Shown here piece by piece: positions 26,738-35,756 of a DNA stretch of 64,000 nucleotides; position 1 is the stretch's first letter, and the number at the start of each line of letters is the position of its first letter. The DNA is from Halocatena salina (GTDB lineage: Archaea; Halobacteriota; Halobacteria; Halobacteriales; Haloarculaceae). A model generated the notes under the pieces. It did not search any database. It was given only the letters and a program-made list of their open reading frames with translations, and was not told where the DNA came from. The stretch is taken from positions 468,510 to 532,509 of the forward strand of contig NZ_CP096020.1 of assembly GCF_023115355.1 (NCBI RefSeq). Direction: 5' to 3'. Made by a program: the position numbers and the translations under genes.

Positions 26738-27505
26738 TTAGGAGTATCTGATGTTCAGTTCGAGTTCATTGACGACACCGAGAAGGAAATCAGCGAGTTC
26801 GTTCTCGCGTGAGGACGACTGTAGCCGGTGTTGGGGGGTTGCAACACTGATAGCGCCGAGAACGGTTTCGGATTCGTCCTCGATAGAGACACCGAGCGCG
26901 TTCAGTCCTCGAATGTGTTCGTCCTTGTCGAATGCGTAACCGCGTGAGCGGATCGATCGCAGTTCTTCAAAGAGGTCTTCGCGGGTACTCACGGTGTGCT
27001 CGGTCTTACCGGGAAGTCCACGGCGCTCGATGATCGTTTCGATACGCTCGTCTGGCAACGCCGCAAGGATGGCCTTGCCAGCGGTCGTGTGATGAAGCGG
27101 TACGCGAGAGCCGGCTCGCGTCTGGGTGTTAACTGCTTGTGTGCCCTGCTCTCGGAACACGAAGACACACGTTCCGTGTTCTTCAGTGACAAACTGGCAC
27201 AGTTCGTCGGTTTCCGCGGCCACGTATTTGACTTTCTGGCGGATCAAGTCGAACCGCTCATCACGATACTGCACGTAGCCTCCGTGGTCGAGGAATTTCA
27301 GGCTCAACCGGTACTCATTCCCGTTTCTAGTCACGTACTGGTGGTGTTCGAGCGTCCGAAGGTGGTTGTGAACGGTGCTTTTTGCGAGATCAAGTCGCGT
27401 TGCAAGCTCAGTAACGCCGGCACCATCGAGCGATTGCAATGCCTCGATGATTCGGACTGCCACGGTAAGCGTCCGGAGCGGCCATTTCGTATCGTTCGAC
27501 GCCAT
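26738..27505 (-). CDS. IclR family transcriptional regulator
   Basis: A 255-residue protein. Residues about 12-70 form the winged HTH (VTELATRLDLAKSTVHNHLRTLE), and residues about 85-250 form the IclR effector-binding domain (HHTTAGKAILAALP is diagnostic, with SRGYAFDKDEHIRGLNALGVSI). Haloarchaeal IclR regulators often control sugar and sugar-acid catabolism. It lies beside the enolase-superfamily dehydratase gene and the symporter operon. A palindrome at 27536-27552 sits next to its TATA-like box (AAATATGG at 27524-27531), which suggests autoregulation. Confidence 0.92.
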   Translation of the reverse strand: MASNDTKWPLRTLTVAVRIIEALQSLDGAGVTELATRLDLAKSTVHNHLRTLEHHQYVTRNGNEYRLSLKFLDHGGYVQYRDERFDLIRQKVKYVAAETDELCQFVTEEHGTCVFVFREQGTQAVNTQTRAGSRVPLHHTTAGKAILAALPDERIETIIERRGLPGKTEHTVSTREDLFEELRSIRSRGYAFDKDEHIRGLNALGVSIEDESETVLGAISVATPQHRLQSSSRENELADFLLGVVNELELNIRYS

Positions 27506-27535
27506 GGAACTCCTATCGCCCCACCATATTTCTGT

Positions 27536-27552
27536 GTTTCCCTATAGGAAAC
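27536..27552. promoter_or_regulatory. Candidate IclR operator GTTTCC-CTATA-GGAAAC
   Basis: Perfect palindrome 31 bp upstream of the IclR start and just behind its TATA-like box, in the divergent region shared with the symporter operon. Confidence 0.55.
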
Positions 27553-27623
27553 CACCTCGGCTGTCGTTCCAGTCAGTGATCGATTCTGAGGGGGCAGCTA
27601 CTCCCACTCGAAATGTAGGTAAA

Positions 27624-27631
27624 GATTTATT
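27624..27631 (+). promoter_or_regulatory. TATA box of the symporter operon
   Basis: GATTTATT about 27 bp upstream of the ATG at 27655; leaderless spacing. Confidence 0.5.
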
Positions 27632-27654
27632 GTGGCACGCTATTTCTACCCACT

Positions 27655-27966
27655 ATGCCTTGGCGCGAGAAGTGGCGGCATCAGGATCGGCCGGATGCTG
27701 ACCAGATACCGGAGGAGTACGGTTTACTGGGTGATCGGTCGAATAGCCTCGTTTTCGGGTATTTCATAGGAGTCATCGGAGTGGGGTACGTGTCCCTCGC
27801 CACGGTCGGAACGCGGCCGGTGTTGATCGGTGGATTACCCGTATTACAGGTGCTGTTAGTCGCCATCGCGGTGCTCATCGTGTTCGGATTGTATCTCGTG
27901 GTACATCGTCCGGACAGCACAGGAAACGTGGAGATCACCTCGACGAGGAGTGAAGAGGGCGACTGA
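27655..27966 (+). CDS. Small membrane protein preceding the sodium:solute symporter
   Basis: A 103-residue protein with a charged N-terminal tail and two hydrophobic helices (about residues 32-52 and 58-80), then a polar tail. The stop overlaps the symporter start by one base, so the two are coupled. Small two-helix partners of this kind precede many SSS symporters (for example DUF3311-type or YhdT-like subunits); whether this one belongs to such a family cannot be decided by eye. It probably assists or stabilises the symporter. Confidence 0.75.
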   Translation: MPWREKWRHQDRPDADQIPEEYGLLGDRSNSLVFGYFIGVIGVGYVSLATVGTRPVLIGGLPVLQVLLVAIAVLIVFGLYLVVHRPDSTGNVEITSTRSEEGD

Positions 27967-29501
27967 TGGGGACCTTCATTCAGCTCATTCCACCAGATCT
28001 GTCGGAGGTTATTTCGACTCGGCTGCCGACTGCACTGGCCGCATTGGGTGCGTACATTCTGGTGTTTCTCGTCATTACATACGTTTCGCGGCGTGATTAC
28101 GACAGTAGTCTGGGTGATTACGTGGTTGCATCCAGGGGCTTGGGGTGGGTCGTCGCCTCACTCACGCTCGTCGCAACGGTTCTGAGCGGCGTCGGGATGG
28201 CTGGGTTCCCCGGAACGGTGTACTCCGTCGGGATTCCGTTCATCGCGCTCATCATCATCGGGTACGCCGTCACAGCACCGTCGATCTGGTATTTCGGACG
28301 CCGAATGTGGGTGCTCGGGGAGGCACACGGGTTCAACACGCCGGGGGACCTGCTTGGGGAGTATTATGGAAGCGACACTGTCCGTCTGTACACCGTGATC
28401 GCAAGCGTCGCGTTCAACACGACGTACATCGTCGCGCAACTCCTCGCCGGCGGTATCGTTCTCACCGTTCTGAGCGGGGGATACCTTCCGTTCGATCTCA
28501 GCATGGTGATCGTCGCGTGTGTCGTGACGCTTCACGTCACGGGAACCGGGATGAAAGGGATCGCCTACCTCGACGCGTTCAATGGGGCGTTGATCGCCGT
28601 TCTCATGGGTGTGTTTGCGTTTTTCATCACCCAAAGCGCGGGTAGCGTCTCATCGATCTTCACCGCACTCGGTACGGAACAAGCGGCGTACACGACTGTA
28701 CCCGGTGTGACGGGAGAGTTCACTCCCGCAGTGATCATCCTGTTCGGAATCCTCGTCACGCTGGGCAATTCGCTAGTCGCACCAGCGGCGTGGGTCCGGA
28801 TGTACGCGCTCGACAGCGAGCGAAATTTCGCCCGGGTGGCGGGGACGATGATCGTCGTCTTTACCCTCATCTACGTTTTCGGAACGGTCATCATCGGGAT
28901 CTACGGACGGAGCGCGCTTCCCTCGGGGATCAACCCCGACACCGTCTCCTCATTGCTCGCGTTCGAAGTCATGCCATTCGCGCTCGCCGCGCTGTTTCTC
29001 GTCGGGATTCTCGCCGCTGTCATATCCACGACGGATTCCTATACCCACGTGCTGGCGGCGACGATCAGCCGTGATCTCGTCAAGGAGATCGTCGTTACCG
29101 ACCTCGACGAAACGACCGAGTTGCGGGTGAACAAGGCGGTGATGGTTCTCGCGATGCTCGTCAGTCTCAGCGGGGCGCTGTACTACCCCGGACTGATCAC
29201 GCCGCTCGCGCTCATCGTCGGCGGCGTTGCCGTACAGTTGCTTTCACCGCTCATCGGTGCCGTCGCGTGGCCCCGCGCCTCGACGGAGGCCGCCATCGTC
29301 GCGCCAGCACTCGGAGCCGTGCTGTTGGTGTTGTTCCAGCTACAACTCGTGCCGAATCCGTTTCCGACTCCGATGGTTCCGGGACTCGTGACGGCGTCGA
29401 TCGCCAATCTCCTCTCGTTCGTGGGGATCAGTTATCTCACCAAGCCACAGCCGTTGTCCACGATCGAACGGTATCACGGCCTGATCCACGACCGACTGTG
29501 A
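27966..29501 (+). CDS. Sodium:solute symporter (SSS) family protein
   Basis: A 511-residue membrane protein with about 13 hydrophobic segments. Family features are the early YVVASRGLGWVVASLTLVATVLSG stretch (second helix region, around residues 48-70), GFPGTVYSVGIPF, and VSLSGALYYPG near residue 405. The substrates of this family range over organic acids, proline, sugars and urea. Here it may import the compound degraded by the Rieske dioxygenase island just downstream or a sugar acid linked to the IclR gene; both are inference from position. Confidence 0.88.
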   Translation: MGTFIQLIPPDLSEVISTRLPTALAALGAYILVFLVITYVSRRDYDSSLGDYVVASRGLGWVVASLTLVATVLSGVGMAGFPGTVYSVGIPFIALIIIGYAVTAPSIWYFGRRMWVLGEAHGFNTPGDLLGEYYGSDTVRLYTVIASVAFNTTYIVAQLLAGGIVLTVLSGGYLPFDLSMVIVACVVTLHVTGTGMKGIAYLDAFNGALIAVLMGVFAFFITQSAGSVSSIFTALGTEQAAYTTVPGVTGEFTPAVIILFGILVTLGNSLVAPAAWVRMYALDSERNFARVAGTMIVVFTLIYVFGTVIIGIYGRSALPSGINPDTVSSLLAFEVMPFALAALFLVGILAAVISTTDSYTHVLAATISRDLVKEIVVTDLDETTELRVNKAVMVLAMLVSLSGALYYPGLITPLALIVGGVAVQLLSPLIGAVAWPRASTEAAIVAPALGAVLLVLFQLQLVPNPFPTPMVPGLVTASIANLLSFVGISYLTKPQPLSTIERYHGLIHDRL

Positions 29502-29591
29502 CTCGCGGGGAATAGTTCGGGCGTTTCGGGTCGGGGTCGAATCCAGTCACGACAACTATTAACTGTCGGAGTGTCATTGATTGGCTATAGC

Positions 29592-30956
29592 ATGTCCAAC
29601 AACGAAGCACGGCGTACGGCTAACCGATCTCCAGAAGGGATCGAGACGCTGATGGAGACAGTCGGCGAGCAACTCGAGGACGGACAGCTCCCGGTGTCAG
29701 TCCTCCACAACGAGGCGGTGTACGAGGCGGAACGACGGCGCATTTTCGGTCAGAACTGGGTCTTTATCGGGCACGAGACGGAGATTCCCGAACCGGGCGA
29801 TTACCGCCAGCGATACATCGGCACCGATCCGTTCATCTTCGTCCGCGATGAGGACGGGGACGTTCAGGTGTTGTTCAACAGCTGTCGACACCGAGGATCG
29901 AAGGTGTGTCGGTCCGAGAAGGGGAACTCCTCACACTTTCGGTGTCCGTACCACGGGTGGACGTACACGACAAGCGGTGAGCTGGTCGGCGTTCCCCAAC
30001 AGCGCAACGCCTACCAGCACCTCGACACCGACGAACACGGACTTCATGAGGCGCCACGCGTGGAGAGCTACCACGGGTTGGTGTTTGCGGCGCTCGATCC
30101 GGACGTACCGTCGCTTGAAGCGTATCTGGGGGACGCGACGTGGTATCTCGACATGTACGTGAAGTTCATCGATATGGAGGTCATCGGCGATCCCCACCGG
30201 TGGGAGGTCGAGACGGACTGGAAAACGCCAGCCGAGAACTTCGCTGGCGACAACTACCACATCCCTATGGGCCACAAGTCGGCCATCGATGCCGGCATCG
30301 GGAGCGACACGGCGACCGGCGAGAAGCAAAGCGATCTGTACGCGATCGCCGACGCGAGCGGCCACTCCTTCAGCCTCTATCAGATCGAGTCCGACGATCC
30401 GAACTTCTGGGGCCACCCGCCGGAAGTCGTCGATGGCTTCCATCCCGAGCGGCTCTCAGAAGACCAGTATGAGGTCGCGCGGAAATCAGGCGTCACACTT
30501 GGCACGATCTTTCCGAACCTCTCGTTCATCCATCTTGGCGGAACCAACGCCCCAGAGAAAGAGTCCGTTGGGACGTTCGTGTTGCGCCAGTGGCAGCCAA
30601 AAGGGCCCGGACAGATGGAAGTGTGGAACTGGATCCTCGCCCCCGAAAACGCCTCCGAGGAGTACAAAGAGCGCGTGTACGAATCCGGTATGGGAACGTT
30701 CAGCGCCTCGGGCAACTTCGAAGTGGACGACATCGCGATCTGGAATGGGATCACCGAAGCAGCAGGCAGCGTCTTCGCCGAGCAACAGGCGGCCACGACG
30801 AACTTCACGATGGGCCGGTTCGGGGACGCAGCTCCAGAGCGGGTGCCAGACTGGCCCGGCCCAGGGGAGACGTACGTTCACGGTGGGCTGACCGACGAAA
30901 ACCAGCTCACGTTCTACCGTTCGTGGTACGACGCGATGCAGGAGGAGCCACGATGA
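29592..30956 (+). CDS. Rieske non-heme iron oxygenase, large (alpha) subunit
   Basis: A 454-residue protein from the ATG at 29592. The Rieske [2Fe-2S] motif is CRHRGSKVC near residue 93 with CPYHGWTY about 20 residues later. The catalytic iron site has the DNYHIPMGH stretch near residue 216, giving the two His ligands; the third carboxylate ligand was not pinpointed. Such subunits, with a small beta subunit, insert O2 into aromatic rings or demethylate/oxidise side chains. The stop overlaps the beta-subunit start (ATGA). No ferredoxin or reductase gene is seen nearby, so electrons must come from elsewhere. Confidence 0.92.
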   Translation: MSNNEARRTANRSPEGIETLMETVGEQLEDGQLPVSVLHNEAVYEAERRRIFGQNWVFIGHETEIPEPGDYRQRYIGTDPFIFVRDEDGDVQVLFNSCRHRGSKVCRSEKGNSSHFRCPYHGWTYTTSGELVGVPQQRNAYQHLDTDEHGLHEAPRVESYHGLVFAALDPDVPSLEAYLGDATWYLDMYVKFIDMEVIGDPHRWEVETDWKTPAENFAGDNYHIPMGHKSAIDAGIGSDTATGEKQSDLYAIADASGHSFSLYQIESDDPNFWGHPPEVVDGFHPERLSEDQYEVARKSGVTLGTIFPNLSFIHLGGTNAPEKESVGTFVLRQWQPKGPGQMEVWNWILAPENASEEYKERVYESGMGTFSASGNFEVDDIAIWNGITEAAGSVFAEQQAATTNFTMGRFGDAAPERVPDWPGPGETYVHGGLTDENQLTFYRSWYDAMQEEPR

Positions 30957-31465
30957 ACGGCGAATACGCGGCCTACGCGCGTCGTTCGGCGTGTGAGGAG
31001 TTCCTCTACAACGAGGCTTATCTGCTCGACGATCGCCGCGTCTTCGAGTGGTTCGATCTCGTAACCGAAGACATCGACTATCGCGTGCCCGTTCGAACGA
31101 CGCGCGAGCGATCGGCCGATGAGGAATTCAGCGATCAAGCCTACCATCTGAAAGAGGATCACGAATCGCTTCGCGTTCGTATCGAACGCCTCGAGAACGA
31201 TTTCGCGTGGTCGGAAAACCCGCCGTCGCGGACGCGGCGCTTCGTCTCCAACGTCACGGTACTAGACGCTGATGACGACTCATTCGACGTTCGTAGCAAT
31301 CTCCTCGTTCATCGATCACACGAGGATTCCACGACGCCCGATCTGCTGTCGGCCGAGCGCCGCGACACGCTCCGCCGAACCGAGGACGGACTTGGGCTTG
31401 CCGCTCGGTTGGTGTTGCTCGATCACACCGTGCTCCCGACCGATTCCCTTTCGATCATCCTATGA
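30953..31465 (+). CDS. Aromatic-ring-hydroxylating dioxygenase, small (beta) subunit
   Basis: A 170-residue protein starting inside the stop of the alpha gene (ATGA overlap). The NTF2-like fold of the beta subunits is indicated by EEFLYNEAYLLDDRRVFEW at the N-terminus, DIDYRVPVRTTR in the middle and TRRFVSNVTV further on, all in the usual order. It has no catalytic role of its own but builds the alpha3beta3 oligomer. Its stop overlaps the next small gene by four bases, so all three are probably one translational unit. Confidence 0.88.
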   Translation: MNGEYAAYARRSACEEFLYNEAYLLDDRRVFEWFDLVTEDIDYRVPVRTTRERSADEEFSDQAYHLKEDHESLRVRIERLENDFAWSENPPSRTRRFVSNVTVLDADDDSFDVRSNLLVHRSHEDSTTPDLLSAERRDTLRRTEDGLGLAARLVLLDHTVLPTDSLSIIL

Positions 31466-31917
31466 CACGAGAAGATCCGGACATCGTGCTGTCGGACGAC
31501 ACCACGACTGTCGCTATCCACGAACACACCACACCGAACGGGACACGGCTAGCGATCCGTCCGGAGAGCGGTCCCGGGTGTCGCCTCGACGCGCTCGAAC
31601 TGGAGTGTGTGACGTGGCAGGAAGAAGGGTTCCTTCAAAAGGAGGGCACTGTGGACCCCACTCACTCCACCGGGAAGGCATCGGCCGAGCCACACGCCAC
31701 CCTCCGGATCGGCAACGAGTACGCACTCGTCGAGCTTCGGGCGGTCGAGATCGATACCGAGGATCGACTGCTCATCGAGTCGGTGAAGATGGGCTATACG
31801 ATCGTGTTGGGACCGAGTGAGCTGGCAACGCTCGCTCGACAGGAGCCATCGTTTTTCTCGACACTGCTCGAAACCCCGCTCGGTCCGGAACCCGACGATC
31901 TGGTCGAGTTTCACTAA
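31462..31917 (+). CDS. Conserved-looking protein of unknown function, third gene of the dioxygenase operon
   Basis: A 151-residue soluble acidic protein starting within the stop of the beta-subunit gene (ATGA overlap). The sequence is beta-rich with no recognised motif, one Cys pair (Cys about 40 and 50) and no Cys cluster, so it is not a ferredoxin. It might be a chaperone, a third subunit or a regulatory partner of the dioxygenase. Tight coupling to alpha and beta is the only functional evidence. Its 3-prime end overlaps the convergent hydrolase gene by four bases. Confidence 0.7.
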   Translation: MTREDPDIVLSDDTTTVAIHEHTTPNGTRLAIRPESGPGCRLDALELECVTWQEEGFLQKEGTVDPTHSTGKASAEPHATLRIGNEYALVELRAVEIDTEDRLLIESVKMGYTIVLGPSELATLARQEPSFFSTLLETPLGPEPDDLVEFH

Positions 31918-32786
31918 TCCCGCGCTTGGCTGACGAACGCCGCAGTTTCCTCGGCGACCTCATCCTCGTGGCCAGAGAAGAAATGATCGGACTCGATCGG
32001 ACTGATCGAAACGAGCGGGCTGTTCGTTGCCGATTCGCGGATCTCTTCGGCCTCAGCGGGCGTGACGTTTCTGTCTTCAGCGTGGGGAACGAGTAACATC
32101 GGGACCGCGATAGACGGTGTCCAGTCGATCGTTGCACAGTCGCTTTCGGGCGAGCGATAGGAAAGGAACGCTTGTGCGGTCATCGGGATGTACTCGACGT
32201 CACCCGCAACCGGTCGGGGAAGTGCGACTATCTCGTTGCCCCGATCGTCAGCAACGCGTTCCCGGGCAGTCTCGACGAACTCCTCGTAGGCTTTTTCGGG
32301 GGTCTCAGAAACAGCCTCGAAATATCCCATGGTCGATCGCTCCCTGATGTCAGCGAACGGTGCGGCGAGTACCACGCTGTCCACGTCTGGGTCGTTGCGT
32401 TTGCCTTGGTAGTAGGCCGCCTCGGTAGCGCCGAGGCTGCGACCCCACAGCACGATCTCCTCACAGCCCGCCGCTTGCAGCCACTCGATCGCTCCACGGA
32501 TATCGTGGTCGATGGCCGAAAAATCGGAGGTCTCGTACAGCTTCCCGCTGTTGCGCTTGTTGATAGCCAAACACTCCAGCCCACGGCGGGCGAGCGCATA
32601 CGCGATGGCAGCGATCCCACCGCTGAGTGCGGTGCCTCTGAGGCCGTGTAACATCACGACGCCGGTTCGTGGGCCGTCGGTCGATTCGCCCGTGATGTGA
32701 AAGCCATCGAACTGCTGTCCGTCGTCGCTCTCATAGTGCATCGATTCCAGGGTAACCGCTCCTGGCGTCGGCTCCATAACCACCAT
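31914..32786 (-). CDS. Alpha/beta hydrolase (serine hydrolase)
   Basis: A 290-residue protein. The oxyanion region is MLHGLRGTALSGG near residue 45, the nucleophile elbow is GRSLG (about residues 115-119), an acid is expected near VPHAEDRNVTP, and the catalytic His lies in SDHFFSGHEDE. There is no signal peptide. In nicotinate-type pathways an alpha/beta hydrolase removes the N-formyl group after ring opening, which would suit a role here, but ester or lactone hydrolysis is equally possible. The start may be the ATG at 32786 or the Met three codons later. Confidence 0.85.
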   Translation of the reverse strand: MVVMEPTPGAVTLESMHYESDDGQQFDGFHITGESTDGPRTGVVMLHGLRGTALSGGIAAIAYALARRGLECLAINKRNSGKLYETSDFSAIDHDIRGAIEWLQAAGCEEIVLWGRSLGATEAAYYQGKRNDPDVDSVVLAAPFADIRERSTMGYFEAVSETPEKAYEEFVETARERVADDRGNEIVALPRPVAGDVEYIPMTAQAFLSYRSPESDCATIDWTPSIAVPMLLVPHAEDRNVTPAEAEEIRESATNSPLVSISPIESDHFFSGHEDEVAEETAAFVSQARD

Positions 32787-32833
32787 GCCCGGGTCGATGA
32801 ACCGAAGACGTATAAAATCGAGGAACTGCTCGA

Positions 32834-34495
32834 CTACCAGATCTTCCGGGAGACGTACTCCGCTGCCGGATCGGTCACGATGTCCACCACCACGTGCTCC
32901 TCAGCAGCGAGCGCCGATTCGAGTGCGGATTTCACGTCGTCGGGCTCCTCAACACGGATGCCACGAACCCCGAACGCTTCGGCCATCGCCGCGATGTTCA
33001 CGGCGGGAATGTCCGTTGCGACCTCGCTGTGGCCGCTTGCACGCTGATAGTTCCAGATCATTCCATATTTCGCGTCGTTCATCACGACCGTAACGGCATC
33101 AGTATCGGTGGCGACCGCAGTTGCCAGCTCCATGTTGCACATCAAGAAGCCGCCGTCGCCGATGAGGTTGACGACCGCTCGATCCGGATCGACCAGCTTG
33201 GCTGCGTTGCCTGCGGGCACTGGGAACCCCATCGAATCGTACAGCCGGGAGTGCTGGAACGTGTTCGGAGTCCGGTATTCGAACACGTCGTTGGGCCACG
33301 CTCCCCCAGCGGCACCGGCGTCCCCGGTCACGATCACGTCGTCGGGTGCAACCTCGCGGAGCCGTGCCATCACGAGCAACGGATGGATCGGCGTCTGGTC
33401 TTTCACGTCCGCCAGATACGCCGCAGTATCACGATCCACCCGTTCGTTCCGTCGATGGACCGCATCGAGGTAATCGCCTGCCGTCCCTCTCGTTTCCTGC
33501 TCGAAAACACGGCGAGCGGTGTCGATGCTCTCGTCTAACCGGCCGCCCACGACCGCCGCCGTGGGCGTTTGAGCATACTCCTTGGATCCAGCGTGCAGGT
33601 AGACGAACGCCGTGTCGGTGCCAGCACGATCGCCGAGCACAGTCGCTTCGTGCGAACTGGGGCGGACCCCGATCGAGAGCACGGCGTCGGCCCCTTCGAG
33701 CGCGGTCACTGCCGCCGGATGATCGGACATCCCGACGGTGCCGGCGAACAGCTCGTGGTCGTTGGGGAACGAATCCGGGTAATGGCGGGGACAGATCACG
33801 GGACACCCCAGCGATTCAGCGATCTCGATGACACCGTCCCACGCGAATGCCCGAGAGACACCCTTCCCGACGTACAGCGCGCGTCGGTTCGTCTCCGAGA
33901 GGGGCGCGAGTGCGTCTGCAACGCCGTCGGGATCGGGACCGATCGTCGTCTGGCGGTCCCAGTCGAATGCGCCATCCGAGATATCGACGTCGTTCATGAG
34001 CACCGCGTCCTCGACCCCGATGAACACGGGACCGGGACGACCGCTCGTCGCAATCTCGAAGCCACGGTTGATGGCCACAGGGATCCGTTCTGGCGTGTGG
34101 ACCTGCGTGCTCCACTTCGTCGCCGGCTCGAAGGCCGTTTCGAGGAACTGGGGATCGTCCACCCCATGGAGCGCTTCGGTTGGTGCGTCTTCTTCCAGAA
34201 CGGCGCTGACACAAACCATCGGCGATGCGGCCGTGTACGCCTGTGCGACACCGGTCAACGCGTTCGTCGCGCCGGGCCCGGCGACGGTGAGCGCAACCCC
34301 CGGCTTTCCCGTCAGCCGTCCGTACGTGTCCGCCATGACGGCCGCGTTGTACTCGTGGCGCGCAGAGACGACATCGACGCCACGTTCATGAAGCCCCTCG
34401 GCGGTGCTGACCGTTTGATTTCCAAGCAACGCAAACACCGACGAGACGCCGTTATCTACCAGTGCTCGGGCGACAGCAGTGCCTCCGGTTGACAT
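32834..34495 (-). CDS. Thiamine-diphosphate-dependent enzyme (acetolactate synthase/benzoylformate decarboxylase-like)
   Basis: A 553-residue protein from the ATG at 34495, supported by a TATA box 25-32 bp upstream; longer in-frame extensions are not family-like. The catalytic Glu lies in ARHEYNAAVMADTYGR (about residue 48). The central domain is GPVFIGVEDAVL onward, and the ThDP-binding GDGGFLMCNMELATA motif (GDG-N) lies near residue 440. Family members are carboligases or decarboxylases of 2-keto acids. True acetolactate synthase would need FAD-binding and a small subunit, neither of which is evident. Its neighbours suggest a 2-keto acid from aromatic breakdown as substrate. Confidence 0.87.
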   Translation of the reverse strand: MSTGGTAVARALVDNGVSSVFALLGNQTVSTAEGLHERGVDVVSARHEYNAAVMADTYGRLTGKPGVALTVAGPGATNALTGVAQAYTAASPMVCVSAVLEEDAPTEALHGVDDPQFLETAFEPATKWSTQVHTPERIPVAINRGFEIATSGRPGPVFIGVEDAVLMNDVDISDGAFDWDRQTTIGPDPDGVADALAPLSETNRRALYVGKGVSRAFAWDGVIEIAESLGCPVICPRHYPDSFPNDHELFAGTVGMSDHPAAVTALEGADAVLSIGVRPSSHEATVLGDRAGTDTAFVYLHAGSKEYAQTPTAAVVGGRLDESIDTARRVFEQETRGTAGDYLDAVHRRNERVDRDTAAYLADVKDQTPIHPLLVMARLREVAPDDVIVTGDAGAAGGAWPNDVFEYRTPNTFQHSRLYDSMGFPVPAGNAAKLVDPDRAVVNLIGDGGFLMCNMELATAVATDTDAVTVVMNDAKYGMIWNYQRASGHSEVATDIPAVNIAAMAEAFGVRGIRVEEPDDVKSALESALAAEEHVVVDIVTDPAAEYVSRKIW

Positions 34496-34519
34496 ACTAC
34501 ACCAGAACGGACACCGGAG

Positions 34520-34527
34520 TATAAATG
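34520..34527 (-). promoter_or_regulatory. TATA box of the ThDP-enzyme gene
   Basis: Minus-strand CATTTATA, centred about 28 bp upstream of the ATG at 34495; it fixes that start as leaderless. Confidence 0.55.
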
Positions 34528-34590
34528 TAACTCCACGGATCGGCGGAGCAGAGAAGGGGAAACGTCGATACGGAAGCGACGTGATTGGAC

Positions 34591-35643
34591 CTATTCGACG
34601 ACCTGTCCGTCCGTAACGACCGGTTCGCCGTCCAACGTGATGGTACATCCCTTCTGGGCGATGTCGTAGTGACAGTTGGTGTACCGATCTTGGTGGGTGT
34701 TTGGCCCCGTGCTCCAGAGCATGTTGCCCTCCCAAACGCGGCCTTCGCTCGCGCTCACACCGGTCTCGTCGGGCTTGCGGTCGTGAATCGCCATGTTGTA
34801 GAACTGTCCGTTCGGGTTCAATCCCCAACCGAAGTGGCTGGTGGCGAACACGTCACGGTCGTTGTAGCTCTCCATGTGTCCGCGCATCAGCTCCGCATCA
34901 CCACCGTCGCCGTTGATCTCGGTGATGAATCCGTCTTCGACGACACACTCAACGGCGGCGTCGTAGTAGTCGTGGAACGGAACGACGTTGTAATCGCTGG
35001 GAGCGATAACGATGGTGCCGTTGACGTTCGTCGGATAGTTCGACACCATGTTTTGTCCCCACACATCCCACTTGCCGGGTTCGTCGACGAAGCCATACGA
35101 GTCGAACGCGGTTTCCGGTTCGACTTCCATCGTGACGTCGGTCCCGTACTCGCTCGTGATACGCATCTCATCCGCCGACGCGAGCCGATCTGCGGCCGCT
35201 TGGACCCGCTCTTTGACTGCCTGGGCCTCTGCATCGTCCCACGGCATCAACCGGCGGAGCACGAACGGTTGGCGAGCGCCAACACGGAGGATCCGCGTGT
35301 CCGCATCGCGGATCGCATCTCGTTCGGGCACGTGAATGAACCCTTCGAGGGTGAAATCGAACACCATGTCCGCTGCTTTACACGCTTCGACCGGACCGCC
35401 GGGCAACCGGAGTGTACCGCCCTGCCCGGCGGAGACGTCAGCACCGACCGAATTACGACCGTACTCTGGGACTTTCACCTCGAACACCTCCGCACCCAGA
35501 TCGGTCGCGGCGGCGAAGCTCGCGCCGACGAATTCACGCTTGCTCTGTACATCCGTGACGAGAGCGACAGTCTCGTCTGCCGTGACCTCGCAGTGCTCCA
35601 TCTGACGACGGAACAGCGGGGCTAACAAACCTGCTTCTTCCAT
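34591..35643 (-). CDS. M29 aminopeptidase-T/NicX-like metalloenzyme
   Basis: About 350 residues from the ATG at 35643 (MEEAGLLAPL). A TATA-like box around 35672-35678 suits that start better than the ATG at 35658. The length and pattern resemble the M29/NicX group, in which NicX opens 2,5-dihydroxypyridine and uses one Fe(II). Likely metal-site stretches are VEPETAF, MRGHMESY and FATSHFGWGLNPN, rich in His, Glu and Asp. The alternative is a leucyl aminopeptidase-type peptidase. The company of a Rieske oxygenase, alpha/beta hydrolase and aspartate-dehydrogenase-like enzyme favours ring cleavage, as inference. Confidence 0.7.
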   Translation of the reverse strand: MEEAGLLAPLFRRQMEHCEVTADETVALVTDVQSKREFVGASFAAATDLGAEVFEVKVPEYGRNSVGADVSAGQGGTLRLPGGPVEACKAADMVFDFTLEGFIHVPERDAIRDADTRILRVGARQPFVLRRLMPWDDAEAQAVKERVQAAADRLASADEMRITSEYGTDVTMEVEPETAFDSYGFVDEPGKWDVWGQNMVSNYPTNVNGTIVIAPSDYNVVPFHDYYDAAVECVVEDGFITEINGDGGDAELMRGHMESYNDRDVFATSHFGWGLNPNGQFYNMAIHDRKPDETGVSASEGRVWEGNMLWSTGPNTHQDRYTNCHYDIAQKGCTITLDGEPVVTDGQVVE

Positions 35644-35756
35644 GCTGCGTCTATTCATCCCGAGCGAAGTACCATAACTGTTGTCGTGTACCAGCTTTCC
35701 GAGGAGATCGGTCCTGATTCGATAGCTACATCCGATCGCTCCGAATTGATCGGTGT

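Noticed and set aside
33569..34492. Plus-strand frame opposite the ThDP enzyme
   Set aside because: Antisense to a full ThDP enzyme. The residues are Arg/Val-biased and unlike any family.
34585..35625. Plus-strand frame opposite the NicX-like gene
   Set aside because: Antisense with no start signal. The minus-strand gene has a TATA box and family features.
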